Under the pieces are notes generated by a model. The model saw only the letters and a list, made by a program, of their open reading frames with translations, did no database searches and was not told the origin of the DNA. From assembly GCA_016285455.1 (NCBI GenBank), contig JAEEQS010000001.1, positions 248,001-312,000 of the forward strand: a DNA stretch of 64,000 nt. The letters are read 5' to 3'. Positions 24,185 through 36,729 of this stretch are shown one piece after another; position 1 is the stretch's first letter, and each line of letters opens with the position of its first letter. A program made the position numbers and the translations under genes. Origin of the DNA: Bacteroidales bacterium (lineage in GTDB: Bacteria; Bacteroidota; Bacteroidia; Bacteroidales; UBA932).

Positions 24185-25441
24185 CTAGTCTATAGCCTTG
24201 TCTTGAATATCTGTATCTCCGCTGTAGAACCCGGCCTCGTGCTTCTTCTTAATCTCGGCCCAGGCCTTGAGGGTGTACTCAACGTGCTCCATCTGGTGCA
24301 TCTGGGTGCAGATAAGGCGGAACATAATAACGCCTTGAGGAACAACAGGATAAACAACAACAGAACAGAAGATGTTGTAGTTTTCCCTGAGATCTACCAG
24401 CATATTGGTTGCCTCCGGAACTGTTCCGTGAACGAATACCGGTGTGATGCAGGCCTCTGCCGGACCGATATCGAATCCAAGATCCCTAAGTCCTTTCTGG
24501 AGAGCTCTTGCCACGTCGAACAGGTGCTTTCTCCTTTCGTCTCCCTTGCGGATAAGGTCCAGCCTCTTGAGGTTGCCCTCAACAAAAGGCATTGGAAGAC
24601 TCTTGGCGTATATCTGGCTGCGAAGGTTGTATCTGAGGTAGTTGATAATGTCTTTTGGACCGGCAACAAAGCCGCCGATGGAAGCCATAGCCTTGGCAAA
24701 AGCGCCAAAGTAGAGATCTATGCCGTCCATGCAGTGGAGTTCCTCGCTGGTTCCTCTTCCGTGCTCTCCCATAACGCCGAAGCCGTGAGCATCATCGATG
24801 AGTATTCTGAACTTGTACTTTTTCTTCAGTTCAACGATTTTGTCCAGAATTCCCAGAGCGCCGGTCATTCCGTAAACACCCTCTGTTACAAGCAGAACGC
24901 CTCCGCCCTGCTCCTCGGCTCTCTTGGTGGCTCTTGCCAGAACCTTTTCACAGTCTGCAATGTCGTTGTGAGCGTATTTCATACGGTATCCCAGATGAAG
25001 TCTCAGGCCGTCCATTATGCAGGCGTGGCACTCCTCGTCATAAACTGCAACATCTCTTCTGGTCAGGAGGGCATCCAAGGTAGAAATCATTCCCTGGTAT
25101 CCGAAATTAAACAGGAAAGCGTCTTCCTTGCACTCAAATTCTGCAAGCTCCCTTTCCAGCTGCTCGTGCAGAGATGTGTGGCCGCTCATCATTCTGGCTC
25201 CCATAGGGTAAGCTAGGCCCCATTTTGCTGCAGCCTCGGCGTCAACCTTTCTGACTTCAGGATCGTTGGCAAGACCCAGATAGTTGTTGAATGTCCAGGC
25301 AAGTACCTTCTTGCCCTGGAATGTCATATAAGGCTGAATCTCTCCTTCGAGTTTAGGGAACATGAAATAACCTTTGGCTCTTTTGCGGTACTGCCCCAGA
25401 GGACCGCCTTCGTTCTGTTGAATTCTTTCAAAAATGTCCAT
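24185..25441 (-). CDS. spt: Serine palmitoyltransferase
   Basis: A 418-residue PLP enzyme of the alpha-oxoamine synthase family that condenses serine with a fatty acyl-CoA, the first step of sphingolipid synthesis. It has NNYLGLANDPEV (about 52), GARMMSGHTSLHEQLE (substrate region), DEECHACIMDG, the PLP-binding Asp and His in IDDAHGFGVMGEHGRG (about 236), and a catalytic Lys in FGAFAKAMASIGGF (about 262), where 8-amino-7-oxononanoate synthases usually show a different context. Length and the N-terminal extension match Bacteroides SPT rather than BioF or Kbl. It is in a run gyrB, M23/LysM, SPT, reductase with gaps under 20 nt. Confidence 0.88.
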   Translation of the reverse strand: MDIFERIQQNEGGPLGQYRKRAKGYFMFPKLEGEIQPYMTFQGKKVLAWTFNNYLGLANDPEVRKVDAEAAAKWGLAYPMGARMMSGHTSLHEQLERELAEFECKEDAFLFNFGYQGMISTLDALLTRRDVAVYDEECHACIMDGLRLHLGYRMKYAHNDIADCEKVLARATKRAEEQGGGVLLVTEGVYGMTGALGILDKIVELKKKYKFRILIDDAHGFGVMGEHGRGTSEELHCMDGIDLYFGAFAKAMASIGGFVAGPKDIINYLRYNLRSQIYAKSLPMPFVEGNLKRLDLIRKGDERRKHLFDVARALQKGLRDLGFDIGPAEACITPVFVHGTVPEATNMLVDLRENYNIFCSVVVYPVVPQGVIMFRLICTQMHQMEHVEYTLKAWAEIKKKHEAGFYSGDTDIQDKAID

Positions 25442-25454
25442 TTCTATAATTGTT

Positions 25455-28614
<3,160 letters not shown>

Positions 28615-28631
28615 TTAAAATTAAATCCTAG

Positions 28632-28662
28632 CAAATTTAGGAAAAAATCACAACTTAACCAA
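28632..28662 (-). promoter_or_regulatory. Promoter of gyrB and following genes
   Basis: CAAATTTA at 28632-28639 reads TAAATTTG on the minus strand; CAA at 28660-28662 gives TTG 20 nt upstream. The -33 element lies inside the 3' end of the upstream beta-barrel gene. Confidence 0.5.
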
Positions 28663-30486
28663 GACTCCGAAGCCTACATTTATGCCCTTTTCCACATACA
28701 TTCCCCAGTTGATGCGGCGGGCATTAAGAAGGTTGCCCCCGTTGACATATACAGTAAAGTGATTGTCAAGCACATACTGCGCATAAACTCCTAGGTCTGC
28801 ATAGCCTTTGTACTTGATTTTTTCTCCGCTGTAAAGGAATGGGGAAGCAGGGGTTGCGCTGCGGGCGTAAAGAGTGGCTCCCACAAAGAGTTTTTCGTTG
28901 AAATTCATCTCAGCGTAAACATTGGCTTCAAAAGGAGCGTAGCCGGCCGGTTTTCCCTTTACAGGATAGTCTTCCGGTGCCGGAGCCGGAATGTCCAGCC
29001 CGTTCACTCCAGGAATGGCGCCGCTGTATTTCTCACCGTCTGTCCAGAATGAGTATTTTGCGTCTGCCCCGGCTGCAAAACCTGTTGTCTTGTAACTAAG
29101 CTTTGCACCAAGGAATCCTTCAATATGGTTAGAATAGACTGCATTCAGAGGATTGCCGGCAAATTGCAGCATTCCCTGGCGGTATGCACCTCCAGCGTAA
29201 ATGTCGTAATCCACCTCTTCAGAAGCCTTTCCCTTGATACCAGCCTTGGTGAAAAGAGGGGTTCCGCTCTCCCTTAAATCTATCATCGGCGACAAATATG
29301 GAACCCTTTCAAGCAGAGAGGCGTAGCTGTTGATCACATTTCCGCCGTCTGCAATGGCGTAAGCCCAGGTTTTATCATCTTCCAGCCTGTAGGTTATGCT
29401 TGCCTTAGGAGAAATGAAACTATGGTATTTGTCAGAACCGTCTTTGTTGTTGAAGCAGAAACTGATTCTGGCGCCAAGGTCAATTGAAAGGCGGTCTCTC
29501 CTTAGCTTGTAAACCAGAGTTCCTTCCAGAAGGCTGAGATGATAATCCTGCGCGTTCTTGTATATTGCAGTCTGCGAGTTGATTCCGGCTGTTACCATTG
29601 AGTACTTTCCGATTGTTGGACCGGCTTCTGCATTGAACTTTATCAGATTCTCGTTCAGTTTCAGCTTTGTTGGTCCGAATCCGAACTTGGCATCGTCTGA
29701 GGTAGAAGTTACGCTTAAACTTGCGTCATATCTGACTTTTCCGCTATAGTCTTCGGAATCCAGGCTGCTTGCCCCAAGGGAAAATTCAAACTGGTTATAA
29801 TCGTGGCTGAGGTTGTCTTTCATAAAAGTCTTGTTGTCGTAATTGCTTACGTCAAAGGCAACTCCCTTCTCCTTGAAACGTGCCAGGTCTACGCCATAGT
29901 AACTGTTGTGCCCGTTACGGAAAACTGCTCCTGCATCCACCTGATGCTCATCCCAAAGATGAGTGTAAGCTACTCCAGCGGTATTTTTCCATTCCTTGGC
30001 CTGGGCTTTTGCAGACAATGCGTGAACCTTGCCGCCGGCGTCAACGTCTGCCAAGGATGCCTTGCCGTGGTAGGAGTCGTGAGATGCCTTGACGGTAACC
30101 ATATCAGAAGAACTCCCGGTATCAGGCTGCCACCAAAGTCCAACAGTAGGGGCAAACGGGAAAGAAACACCCACTTTTGCTGCAAATTGAGGCACTTCCG
30201 GCTTCAAGGCGGAGGAAACCTTTGCGCTAGGCATCGGAGAGAAAGAATAAAGGTCTTTTATCTGGCGGTCCTGGATTCTGTAATCCATATTGAGGTCGAA
30301 CTTTTTCAGCGTGTCCGAAAAGTCGATTTTCAGCGCGCCCTTCTTTGCTCCGGTAAGGTCCGTTTCGTAGTCTTTCTTTACCTCCACCCTTCCAGAAGGA
30401 TTCTGGGCGAAAGCGCCAGAGCTCAGCGCTGCCACAAGTGAGAGCGTCAAAAGAACTCTGGATGTTTTTCTTTCAATTCTTTTCAT
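28648..30486 (-). CDS. Outer-membrane beta-barrel protein (TonB-receptor-like, no plug seen)
   Basis: A 612-residue exported protein. The start at 30486 (MKRIERKTSR) gives a signal peptide ending SSGAFAQ; 30501 is an alternative. The rest is made of alternating amphipathic strands with aromatic girdles (for example YHLSLLEGTLVYKLRRDRLS, 20 residues) and ends in VGFGVLVKL. The C-terminal pattern YVLDNHFTVYVNGGNLLNAR resembles the end of TonB-dependent receptors, but no plug domain or TonB box is recognisable, so it may be a barrel-only relative. It follows a large TPR protein by 30 nt, and the two probably form an operon; a role in envelope assembly or transport is a guess. Confidence 0.75.
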   Translation of the reverse strand: MKRIERKTSRVLLTLSLVAALSSGAFAQNPSGRVEVKKDYETDLTGAKKGALKIDFSDTLKKFDLNMDYRIQDRQIKDLYSFSPMPSAKVSSALKPEVPQFAAKVGVSFPFAPTVGLWWQPDTGSSSDMVTVKASHDSYHGKASLADVDAGGKVHALSAKAQAKEWKNTAGVAYTHLWDEHQVDAGAVFRNGHNSYYGVDLARFKEKGVAFDVSNYDNKTFMKDNLSHDYNQFEFSLGASSLDSEDYSGKVRYDASLSVTSTSDDAKFGFGPTKLKLNENLIKFNAEAGPTIGKYSMVTAGINSQTAIYKNAQDYHLSLLEGTLVYKLRRDRLSIDLGARISFCFNNKDGSDKYHSFISPKASITYRLEDDKTWAYAIADGGNVINSYASLLERVPYLSPMIDLRESGTPLFTKAGIKGKASEEVDYDIYAGGAYRQGMLQFAGNPLNAVYSNHIEGFLGAKLSYKTTGFAAGADAKYSFWTDGEKYSGAIPGVNGLDIPAPAPEDYPVKGKPAGYAPFEANVYAEMNFNEKLFVGATLYARSATPASPFLYSGEKIKYKGYADLGVYAQYVLDNHFTVYVNGGNLLNARRINWGMYVEKGINVGFGVLVKL

Positions 30487-30516
30487 ATCGTTGATATTCA
30501 TATAATTCTGCGATGG

Positions 30517-33405
30517 TTACTTTTTCTGTTTCTTCTTTGCCTCCTCTGCCTTGGCCTTGGCAGTCTCTTTTATCTGGGCGTCCAGGTCTTTTGAGGCATA
30601 AATGCTGTTGTATACGGCATAAGCCTGCTCCCAGTCTTCCTGGTCATAGTAGCTGTCACCAAGCAACAGGTAAGCCTTAGCCAGAAAGGCTCGGTCAACA
30701 TTCTGCTCGCTGAGGGCAAATACCAAGTTCTCCACCTTCTCGTATCTTCCCCTGTCATAGGCGTCCTTTACAAGAAGATAAGAAGCTTCGCTTCCAATCT
30801 TGTCTGTAGGATCGGCTGCCACATCCCTCATCTTGGCGATTGCTTCATCTGTCTGACCTTCAGCAAGAAGCGCCTTGCCAAGATAGTAAGAAACCTGCCT
30901 GGACTCCTTCTCGTCAAACTTTATGTTATCCAAATATGAAGACGCTTTTAAAATAAGTTTGTTGTACTCCTTAGCACGGAAAAGCATATCCGTTTCTTCT
31001 AGAGCATACTTCTTTTTGGCCGAATTTGCTCCGCTTAGCTTAACCAGTTCTGAATAGGCATCTGCAGCTCCGCTGAAATCGGAAATCCTGGAGCGGCTTT
31101 CAGCCAGATAATACCAGGATTTGGACGGATTATAGTCTGGATACTCAGCGATGAATTTCTCGAATCCCTTGGCCGCGGCTTCCCATTTTTCAGAGAGGAA
31201 AACCTGCTCCGCGGAATTGAACAGCAGAGCCGCAGGATCTTCATTGCCAGAGGAAAGCGCCCGTCCTTCATCTGATACCCAGGCCAGGAATTCATCAGGA
31301 TAGCCCTCTGAGTTGCAGATGTTCTGATAAGCGTTCATCGCCGCCTGAACATCTTCCTTGGAGAGGTTGGAAAGTGCTGCTTTTTTGTAGCAATCCTTGG
31401 CCTTGGAGTTGTTTCCCTGGTTTGCATACAGCATTCCAAGTTCCATCAGAGACCTTCCGTAGAAAATGCTGTCTACAGGATTCTCCACGAGACTCTTGAA
31501 TGCTTTTTCCGCACCCTTGCTGTCTGAAGACTGAAGCCTTGTTCTTCCAAGCTCGAACAGAATTTCAGTGTATTGAGCAGCCGATGAGTATTCAGGAGAT
31601 GAGTATTTGTTCAGTATTTCAAGCTTCTTTTTTGTATTGCCCATAAGACCCTGGCATATAGCCTCGTGCAATGGCGCGTACAATGGCGCGTACAATGTTG
31701 ATTTTGCTGTTTTCCCGCTCAGCGATGAGTAAAGCTTGACAGCCTGTGCAAAATCTCTTTGCATGAATTTGCAGTCTGCCATCCTGAGCTTGGCTTCCAG
31801 AGAGTAAGGCGCGCTTTCTCCTGTCAGTTCTATGTATTTGGCAAAATCTCTGTAGGCGTTGCCTATGTCCTTAAGCCTTAGGCGGGAATAGCCGCTGTTG
31901 AAAAACGATACTGGATACTCTCCGGTGTTTTTGAAGAGTTTAACAGACTGAAGCCTGTCCAGAACATCCAGCGCCTCTTTGTATTTTTCCGTACGGAAAT
32001 GGCTCTCAGCCAGCCAGAAATCTGCGAGGTTTGAAAGCCTTAGGTCCGAGTCCATTTCAGCGGCATTGTCCAGAAGCGGAGCGGCTGAACTGTAGCGTTC
32101 TTCCTGCATCAGTTCCATTCCCTGGAAGAAATAGGCTTTCTGGAGATTTTTCTTGTCTGAAGCTGTAGGGGAAGATATCTTTTCCAGCGCCGTAATGGCA
32201 TCCTGGAATTTATTGTCCTCAAGACATTTGGCGGCTATATATCCATAGGTTTCGTCTTGTTTTTGAGGGGAAGACGGATATTTTTGAAGATACTCGTAAA
32301 GCCTGTCTGCATTGCCCCAAAGATCAAAGCTCAGCTTGGCGTAATTGAAAAACGCGTCTTCCTTGACCCCTGGGTTGAAATCCATCTCTGCCGCCTTCTT
32401 GAAAGCATCAGCCGCCGCAACCTTGTCTTTGTCTTCTATCATGCAGCGGGCCAGGCGGTAAAGGGCGTTCTGGGTAAGTGAATCCGTATCGCCGAACTCA
32501 ATGCATCTTTCAAATTTTGATGCGGCCTCTCTCCATTTCCCTTGCTCATACGAGAGCATTCCAGAAAAGAAATTATCTGCCTTGCTCAATTCCTTCTGCT
32601 CCGCGTAAATCTTGAAGTATTTTTCTGCATCTTCTTTCATTCCAAGGGCATAAGCCGATTCGGAAACTATTCTTGCAAAATGGGCTTTTTCAGGGCCTTC
32701 ATATTTGTTCAGATCTGATGCATGCTCACAGACATAGAGATAGTCTTTGAGCATGAAATGGCAGTCTGCAACCATCAGCGGAACTTTCGGATGGTCTGAC
32801 TTCAGGAAATACTCCAGAGCCTGGGCAAAATTCCCTTCCTGATATTCTGAGTAGCCCAAATAATACTGAGCCTGGCCGTAGAGTTTGCTTTTGGAGGGGA
32901 TCTCCATAAAATGATTCTCTGCCTCAACCGTTCTGTTTTCCGTCATCAGGCAGACACCTTTTTCCAGAAGATAGCGGTCTCTGTCTCCTTTTTCTATGTC
33001 AGACGGCTGCAGCTCTTCCATCAGGCTGAGGGCACGGCCATAGTCATCTATGGCAAAATAGGCGGAAGCGGCTGCAAACCTAATCTTAGGGACAAGAGGA
33101 GAAGTCGGGAACTTTCGGATATAACTCCCGGCCTGGCTCTGGGCTCCCTTCTGGGAAAGATTTATGGCGCATAGCAGCCTGTAGCCTTCAGCCTCCTGGT
33201 ATGAGGCGGAATTTGTTCCTTCTTCCTCCCTGATCTGGGTGGCGGCCTTCTGGAACAGGCTTTGGGCGTTCTGGTATATCTTGTTGAAGTAAAGCTGTTT
33301 GGCTTCTTTCAAATTATCCTGCCAGCTTTGGGCAGAAACGAAACCCGGCACTGAAAGAAAGGCGCAGAGGGCCAGGGCTGAGAAAAATTTACCGTATCTA
33401 GACAT
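30517..33405 (-). CDS. Large exported tetratricopeptide-repeat protein
   Basis: A 962-residue protein of TPR-like helical repeats from end to end (AQYYLGYSEYQEGNFAQALE, 20 residues, is one clear unit; others near residues 300, 480, 620, 690, 790 and 880). A signal peptide (SALALCAFLSVPGFVSAQ) puts it in the periplasm; start 33405 is chosen for this reason over the longer frame to 33459, which would reach into the divergent promoter. The C-terminus is a Lys-rich tail (AKAKAEEAKKKQKK). TPR solenoids scaffold protein complexes; partners unknown, though the next gene encodes an outer-membrane barrel. A 12-bp tandem duplication gives LYAPLYAPL near residue 575. Confidence 0.85.
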   Translation of the reverse strand: MSRYGKFFSALALCAFLSVPGFVSAQSWQDNLKEAKQLYFNKIYQNAQSLFQKAATQIREEEGTNSASYQEAEGYRLLCAINLSQKGAQSQAGSYIRKFPTSPLVPKIRFAAASAYFAIDDYGRALSLMEELQPSDIEKGDRDRYLLEKGVCLMTENRTVEAENHFMEIPSKSKLYGQAQYYLGYSEYQEGNFAQALEYFLKSDHPKVPLMVADCHFMLKDYLYVCEHASDLNKYEGPEKAHFARIVSESAYALGMKEDAEKYFKIYAEQKELSKADNFFSGMLSYEQGKWREAASKFERCIEFGDTDSLTQNALYRLARCMIEDKDKVAAADAFKKAAEMDFNPGVKEDAFFNYAKLSFDLWGNADRLYEYLQKYPSSPQKQDETYGYIAAKCLEDNKFQDAITALEKISSPTASDKKNLQKAYFFQGMELMQEERYSSAAPLLDNAAEMDSDLRLSNLADFWLAESHFRTEKYKEALDVLDRLQSVKLFKNTGEYPVSFFNSGYSRLRLKDIGNAYRDFAKYIELTGESAPYSLEAKLRMADCKFMQRDFAQAVKLYSSLSGKTAKSTLYAPLYAPLHEAICQGLMGNTKKKLEILNKYSSPEYSSAAQYTEILFELGRTRLQSSDSKGAEKAFKSLVENPVDSIFYGRSLMELGMLYANQGNNSKAKDCYKKAALSNLSKEDVQAAMNAYQNICNSEGYPDEFLAWVSDEGRALSSGNEDPAALLFNSAEQVFLSEKWEAAAKGFEKFIAEYPDYNPSKSWYYLAESRSRISDFSGAADAYSELVKLSGANSAKKKYALEETDMLFRAKEYNKLILKASSYLDNIKFDEKESRQVSYYLGKALLAEGQTDEAIAKMRDVAADPTDKIGSEASYLLVKDAYDRGRYEKVENLVFALSEQNVDRAFLAKAYLLLGDSYYDQEDWEQAYAVYNSIYASKDLDAQIKETAKAKAEEAKKKQKK
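31670..31697. repeat. 12-bp tandem duplication inside the TPR gene
   Basis: The unit AATGGCGCGTAC occurs at 31670-31681 and again at 31682-31693, followed by a partial third copy. It adds four residues in frame (LYAP twice). This looks like a replication-slippage event. Confidence 0.8.
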
Positions 33406-33441
33406 AAAATCCGTAATCCAACTTATAAAAGTAAAAATAAT

Positions 33442-33449
33442 TAACTTTG
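33442..33449 (+). promoter_or_regulatory. -7 box of ftsE
   Basis: TAACTTTG is 27 nt before the ATG at 33477. A longer frame starting at 33447 would begin inside this box, which supports the 33477 start. Confidence 0.5.
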
Positions 33450-33476
33450 TACAAACCAATTTTTGCTGAGAAAATT

Positions 33477-34238
33477 ATGCCACAAACACAAGGAAACGGA
33501 TTCGTCACGTCAAATGCCCTTCCTCTGGTACAGTTGGATGGCGTTGACATAGTCAACGAAGACAACCTGATACTCTCCGATGTGAGCTTTAAAGTCAGCC
33601 GGGGAGACCTTGTCTATCTGGTTGGGAAGGTTGGCAGCGGAAAGAGTTCCATCCTCAAAACTCTGAATGCAGAACTGCCCGTTGCAAAGGGAAAGGCCAG
33701 GGTGGGGGACTATGACCTTTCAACCATAAAGAAAAGCCAGATTCCTTTCCTCAGACGCAATCTGGGAGTGGTTTTCCAGGATTTCCAGCTTTTGACAGAC
33801 CGCACTGTAGAAGACAACCTGATGTTTGTCCTGAAGGCCACCGGCTGGAACGATGAACGCAAGATGCGTGAAAGATGCACCCAAGTGCTTGATATGGTAG
33901 GGCTTGAGACCAAGACCCACAAGATGCCTCACCAGCTTTCCGGCGGAGAGCAGCAGAGAGTGGCCATTGCCCGTGCCCTGCTGAACAACCCAGATGTGAT
34001 TCTTGCAGACGAGCCTACGGGCAATTTGGACGCTGAAACAGCAGACGGAATTATGGCTCTTATGATGAAGATCCATCACCAATACAAGCCGGCAATCATT
34101 ATCGTAACCCACAACCGCACCATAATTGACCGCTACCCGGGAAGGGTGCTTCTTTGCAAAGATGGAATCTGCCGAGAGGTTACGGAAGAAGTTAACCTGG
34201 CTCAATCGTCTGAACTTAAAGATGATATGCCAGACTAG
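33477..34238 (+). CDS. ftsE: FtsE-like ABC transporter ATPase
   Basis: A 253-residue cytoplasmic ATPase; FtsE works with FtsX at the division site to control murein hydrolases. Walker [10 protein letters not shown] (about 51), Q-loop [17 protein letters not shown] (about 100), ABC signature [16 protein letters not shown] (about 150), Walker [13 protein letters not shown] and switch His IIVTHN. The phrase [20 protein letters not shown] is typical of FtsE (20 residues). No ftsX follows, so the partner must be elsewhere, as often in Bacteroidota. It heads an operon with nth and xerD (12-nt gap, then a 4-nt overlap). Confidence 0.85.
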   Translation: MPQTQGNGFVTSNALPLVQLDGVDIVNEDNLILSDVSFKVSRGDLVYLVGKVGSGKSSILKTLNAELPVAKGKARVGDYDLSTIKKSQIPFLRRNLGVVFQDFQLLTDRTVEDNLMFVLKATGWNDERKMRERCTQVLDMVGLETKTHKMPHQLSGGEQQRVAIARALLNNPDVILADEPTGNLDAETADGIMALMMKIHHQYKPAIIIVTHNRTIIDRYPGRVLLCKDGICREVTEEVNLAQSSELKDDMPD

Positions 34239-34250
34239 ACAAAGCTCCGG

Positions 34251-34904
34251 ATGAAAAGATTCCCTTCAAACAACAAAAAGATCATTGCCTGGTTCAGGGA
34301 GAATGCCATCGCTGAGAAAAGCGAGCTGCATTACAGCAATCCCTTTGAACTGATTGTGGCCGTAATCCTGAGCGCCCAGTGCACAGACAAGAGGGTGAAT
34401 CTTGTAACTCCATCTCTGCTGAAGGCTTATCCCAATGCCAAAGCTATGAGCAAGGCTAAGGAGGAAGATATCTACAGCCACATAAAATCCGTTTCCTATC
34501 CAAACAGCAAGGCCTCTCATCTACTGAAAATGAGCAAGATGCTTCTCAGCGATTTTGGTGGAGAAGTTCCAAAGACAATAGAAGACCTTATGAAGCTCCC
34601 TGGAGTAGGCAGGAAGACCGCCAACGTTGTTGCTTCCATCTGCTTCAACGAGCCTGTAATTGCCGTGGACACTCACGTTTTCAGGGTTGCGCACCGCCTC
34701 GGACTTTCCAAGGGCAAGACTCCTTATGATGTAGAGCAAGACCTTGAAAGCCAGATAGCTGTAGAAGACCGCGCTAGAGCTCACCACTGGCTGATTCTCC
34801 ACGGAAGATATGTATGCAAAGCCCAGAAGCCAGACTGCCAGAAGTGCGGAGTAAACCATCTTTGCCCAAAGCTTCTGGAAGGAAGCAAACTCTCAACAAG
34901 ATGA
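34251..34904 (+). CDS. nth: Endonuclease III
   Basis: A DNA glycosylase/AP lyase that removes oxidised pyrimidines. The 217-residue protein has AQCTDKRVN, the helix-hairpin-helix LPGVGRKTANVV with the catalytic Lys (about 118-125), the catalytic Asp in AVDTHVFRVAHRLGL (about 140), and a C-terminal [4Fe-4S] cluster C-x6-C-x2-C-x5-C (CKAQKPDCQKCGVNHLC). All catalytic residues are present. It lies 12 nt after ftsE, and its stop overlaps the xerD start (ATGA). Confidence 0.96.
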   Translation: MKRFPSNNKKIIAWFRENAIAEKSELHYSNPFELIVAVILSAQCTDKRVNLVTPSLLKAYPNAKAMSKAKEEDIYSHIKSVSYPNSKASHLLKMSKMLLSDFGGEVPKTIEDLMKLPGVGRKTANVVASICFNEPVIAVDTHVFRVAHRLGLSKGKTPYDVEQDLESQIAVEDRARAHHWLILHGRYVCKAQKPDCQKCGVNHLCPKLLEGSKLSTR

Positions 34905-35860
34905 AATCTTCTTTCCAGTCATATATAACTGAATTTGCAAATCACCTGAGGCTTGAGAGAAGCCTAAGCAAGAACACCATATCTTCCTACTGCTCAGACC
35001 TGAAGATATTTGCCGAGTATCTGGAGGCAAAGGGAAAATCATCATTTGAAAAAGCGTCTTCCAAAGACGTTGAAGATTTCATTTCAGAAAAGTTTACATC
35101 TGATACTTCTCCAAGAAGCCAAAGCCGCATGCTCAGCACCCTGAAGGCTTTCTACAGGTATCTCAGCCTGGAATACAACTTCAAGGAGAATCCTATGGAA
35201 AGCATTGATACTCCAAAAATTACAAGAAGGCTTCCCGATGTTCTCTCCGTAAAGGAAGTGGATTCCATTCTTAATACCTGCAACCTTTCCACATACGAAG
35301 GCCTTAGAAACCGCGCCATTCTGGAGATGCTTTACAGCTGCGGCCTTAGAGTCAGCGAACTGATAAACCTGAGAATTTCAGACATTTTCTTCAATGAGCA
35401 GTTTGTCAGGATCGTGGGTAAGGGCAACAAGCAGCGTCTGGTTCCGATAGGGGATTTTGCAATAGCCGCGGTAAAGAACTATATCCCTTCAAGGTGGGAA
35501 TGCCTTCAGACTGCAAAATCCAGAGGAACATCCTCTGCCCGACTGGGCAAAAGTAAGCACCCTTCAAAGCTTTCAGAATCAGAAGAAACCCTCTTTCTCA
35601 ACCGCAGGGGTGGAAAGCTTACAAGGGTAATGGTATTCACGATTGTAAAGAAACAGGCAGAACTCGCCGGCATAAAAAAAGATGTGCACCCGCACACCTT
35701 TCGCCATTCTTTTGCAACCCATCTTGTGGAAAACGGCGCAGACCTCAGGGCTGTTCAGGATATGCTCGGTCACGAGAGCATCCTCACCACGGAAATCTAC
35801 ACCCATGTCTCATCCCAGCAATGGATGAAAAATATCCTGGACCATCATCCTCAGCGATAA
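34901..35860 (+). CDS. xerD: Tyrosine recombinase XerD-like
   Basis: A 319-residue recombinase that, with its partner, resolves chromosome dimers at dif. The N-terminal SAM-like domain (FANHLRLERSLSKNTISSYC, 20 residues) precedes the catalytic domain with Arg in CGLRVSELINLRISD (about 150), HPHTFRHSFATHLVENGAD (HxxR, about 265), GHESILTTEIYTHV with His and the nucleophile Tyr. A low-complexity stretch of about 20 residues rich in Ser and Lys (SRGTSSARLGKSKHPSKLSE, near residue 205) is inserted compared with the usual 298-residue form. Position after nth rather than in a mobile element supports a housekeeping role. Start 34901 overlaps the nth stop. Confidence 0.9.
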   Translation: MKSSFQSYITEFANHLRLERSLSKNTISSYCSDLKIFAEYLEAKGKSSFEKASSKDVEDFISEKFTSDTSPRSQSRMLSTLKAFYRYLSLEYNFKENPMESIDTPKITRRLPDVLSVKEVDSILNTCNLSTYEGLRNRAILEMLYSCGLRVSELINLRISDIFFNEQFVRIVGKGNKQRLVPIGDFAIAAVKNYIPSRWECLQTAKSRGTSSARLGKSKHPSKLSESEETLFLNRRGGKLTRVMVFTIVKKQAELAGIKKDVHPHTFRHSFATHLVENGADLRAVQDMLGHESILTTEIYTHVSSQQWMKNILDHHPQR

Positions 35861-36657
35861 ACTTCAACTGCTCTTCCGCCTATTGTAATTCTGTCTTTCC
35901 CGACTGTAAGATGCAGTATTCCACCTCTTGCAGATGCTTGATAAGCAGTAAGTTCATTCTTTCCAAGATGCTTTGCCCATAGCGGCCCCAGAGTGCAGTG
36001 AGCGGAACCTGTCACAGGGTCTTCATCTATTGCTTCCTTAGGGAAAAAACATCGCGATGCAAAATCATATTTTGAATCTTGAGCGGTTATCAGAAGATTG
36101 TAATCTCCCCTCAGCGATGCAATCTTTCCAAAGTCCGGCTTGAACGCGGCTACATCTTTTGCACTCTTAAGCACGGCCACATAATCGATACCTTTAAAGA
36201 GCGTCTCCATTTTCTTTCCCGTTTCACCTAGCACCGCTGCCACTGCCTCGAATTCAGCTTTATCCCTAACTTCTTCCAGCGAGTATGAAGGGAAGTCCAT
36301 CAGTATTACAAAGTCATCAGTCTTCTTTACGTGGAGATCTCCGCTTCTGGACTTGAAATGCAATACTCCTGCATCGTTGAAATAATGCTTGAAAAGAACA
36401 AATGCAGTGGCCAAAGTGGCGTGTCCGCACAGGTCCACCTCGCATCCAGGTGTGAACCATCTGATGTGGAACTGAGGCTCAATAGAATCATCACTCAGGC
36501 AAAGGCAAAATGCCGTTTCAGAAAGGTTATTTTCAAGAGCAATCTTCTGCATCTGAGCCTCTGACGGCCAATTTTCCACAATGCATACTGCAGCTGGATT
36601 GCCGGCAAAGCCATCTTCTGCAAAGGAATTTACCAAATATTGTCTAAGTGTTGTCAT
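35851..36657 (-). CDS. PhzF-family epimerase/isomerase
   Basis: A 268-residue cytoplasmic protein of the PhzF fold, related to diaminopimelate epimerase. Landmarks: F-x-GNPAAVC (about 18), a Glu in NLSETAFC (about 45, the proposed catalytic acid), FTPGCEVDLCGHATLATAFV (20 residues, about 68) and DEDPVTGSAHCTLGPLW (about 215). Substrates of most members are unknown. Start 36657 (MTTLRQYL) is chosen as the more typical N-terminus. Its 3' end overlaps xerD by 10 nt on the other strand, and its upstream region holds the promoter of the next lipoprotein gene. Confidence 0.9.
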   Translation of the reverse strand: MTTLRQYLVNSFAEDGFAGNPAAVCIVENWPSEAQMQKIALENNLSETAFCLCLSDDSIEPQFHIRWFTPGCEVDLCGHATLATAFVLFKHYFNDAGVLHFKSRSGDLHVKKTDDFVILMDFPSYSLEEVRDKAEFEAVAAVLGETGKKMETLFKGIDYVAVLKSAKDVAAFKPDFGKIASLRGDYNLLITAQDSKYDFASRCFFPKEAIDEDPVTGSAHCTLGPLWAKHLGKNELTAYQASARGGILHLTVGKDRITIGGRAVEVYR

Positions 36658-36687
36658 TGATATAAGCAAAGATAAGATTTAAAATAT

Positions 36688-36695
36688 TAACTTTG
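36688..36695 (+). promoter_or_regulatory. -7 box of the 36.7 kb lipoprotein
   Basis: TAACTTTG, 34 nt before the ATG at 36730, in an AT-rich intergenic stretch. Confidence 0.45.
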
Positions 36696-36729
36696 ATTGT
36701 TAAATGTAAAATAGTTAAATCATATAGCT

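Noticed and set aside
24131-25216. A plus-strand open frame of about 361 residues opposite serine palmitoyltransferase
   Set aside because: Antisense shadow of a clear PLP enzyme gene; no recognisable motifs.
33447-33476. An upstream TTG start for ftsE adding ten residues
   Set aside because: It would begin inside the -7 promoter box at 33442-33449, so it could not be translated from that promoter.
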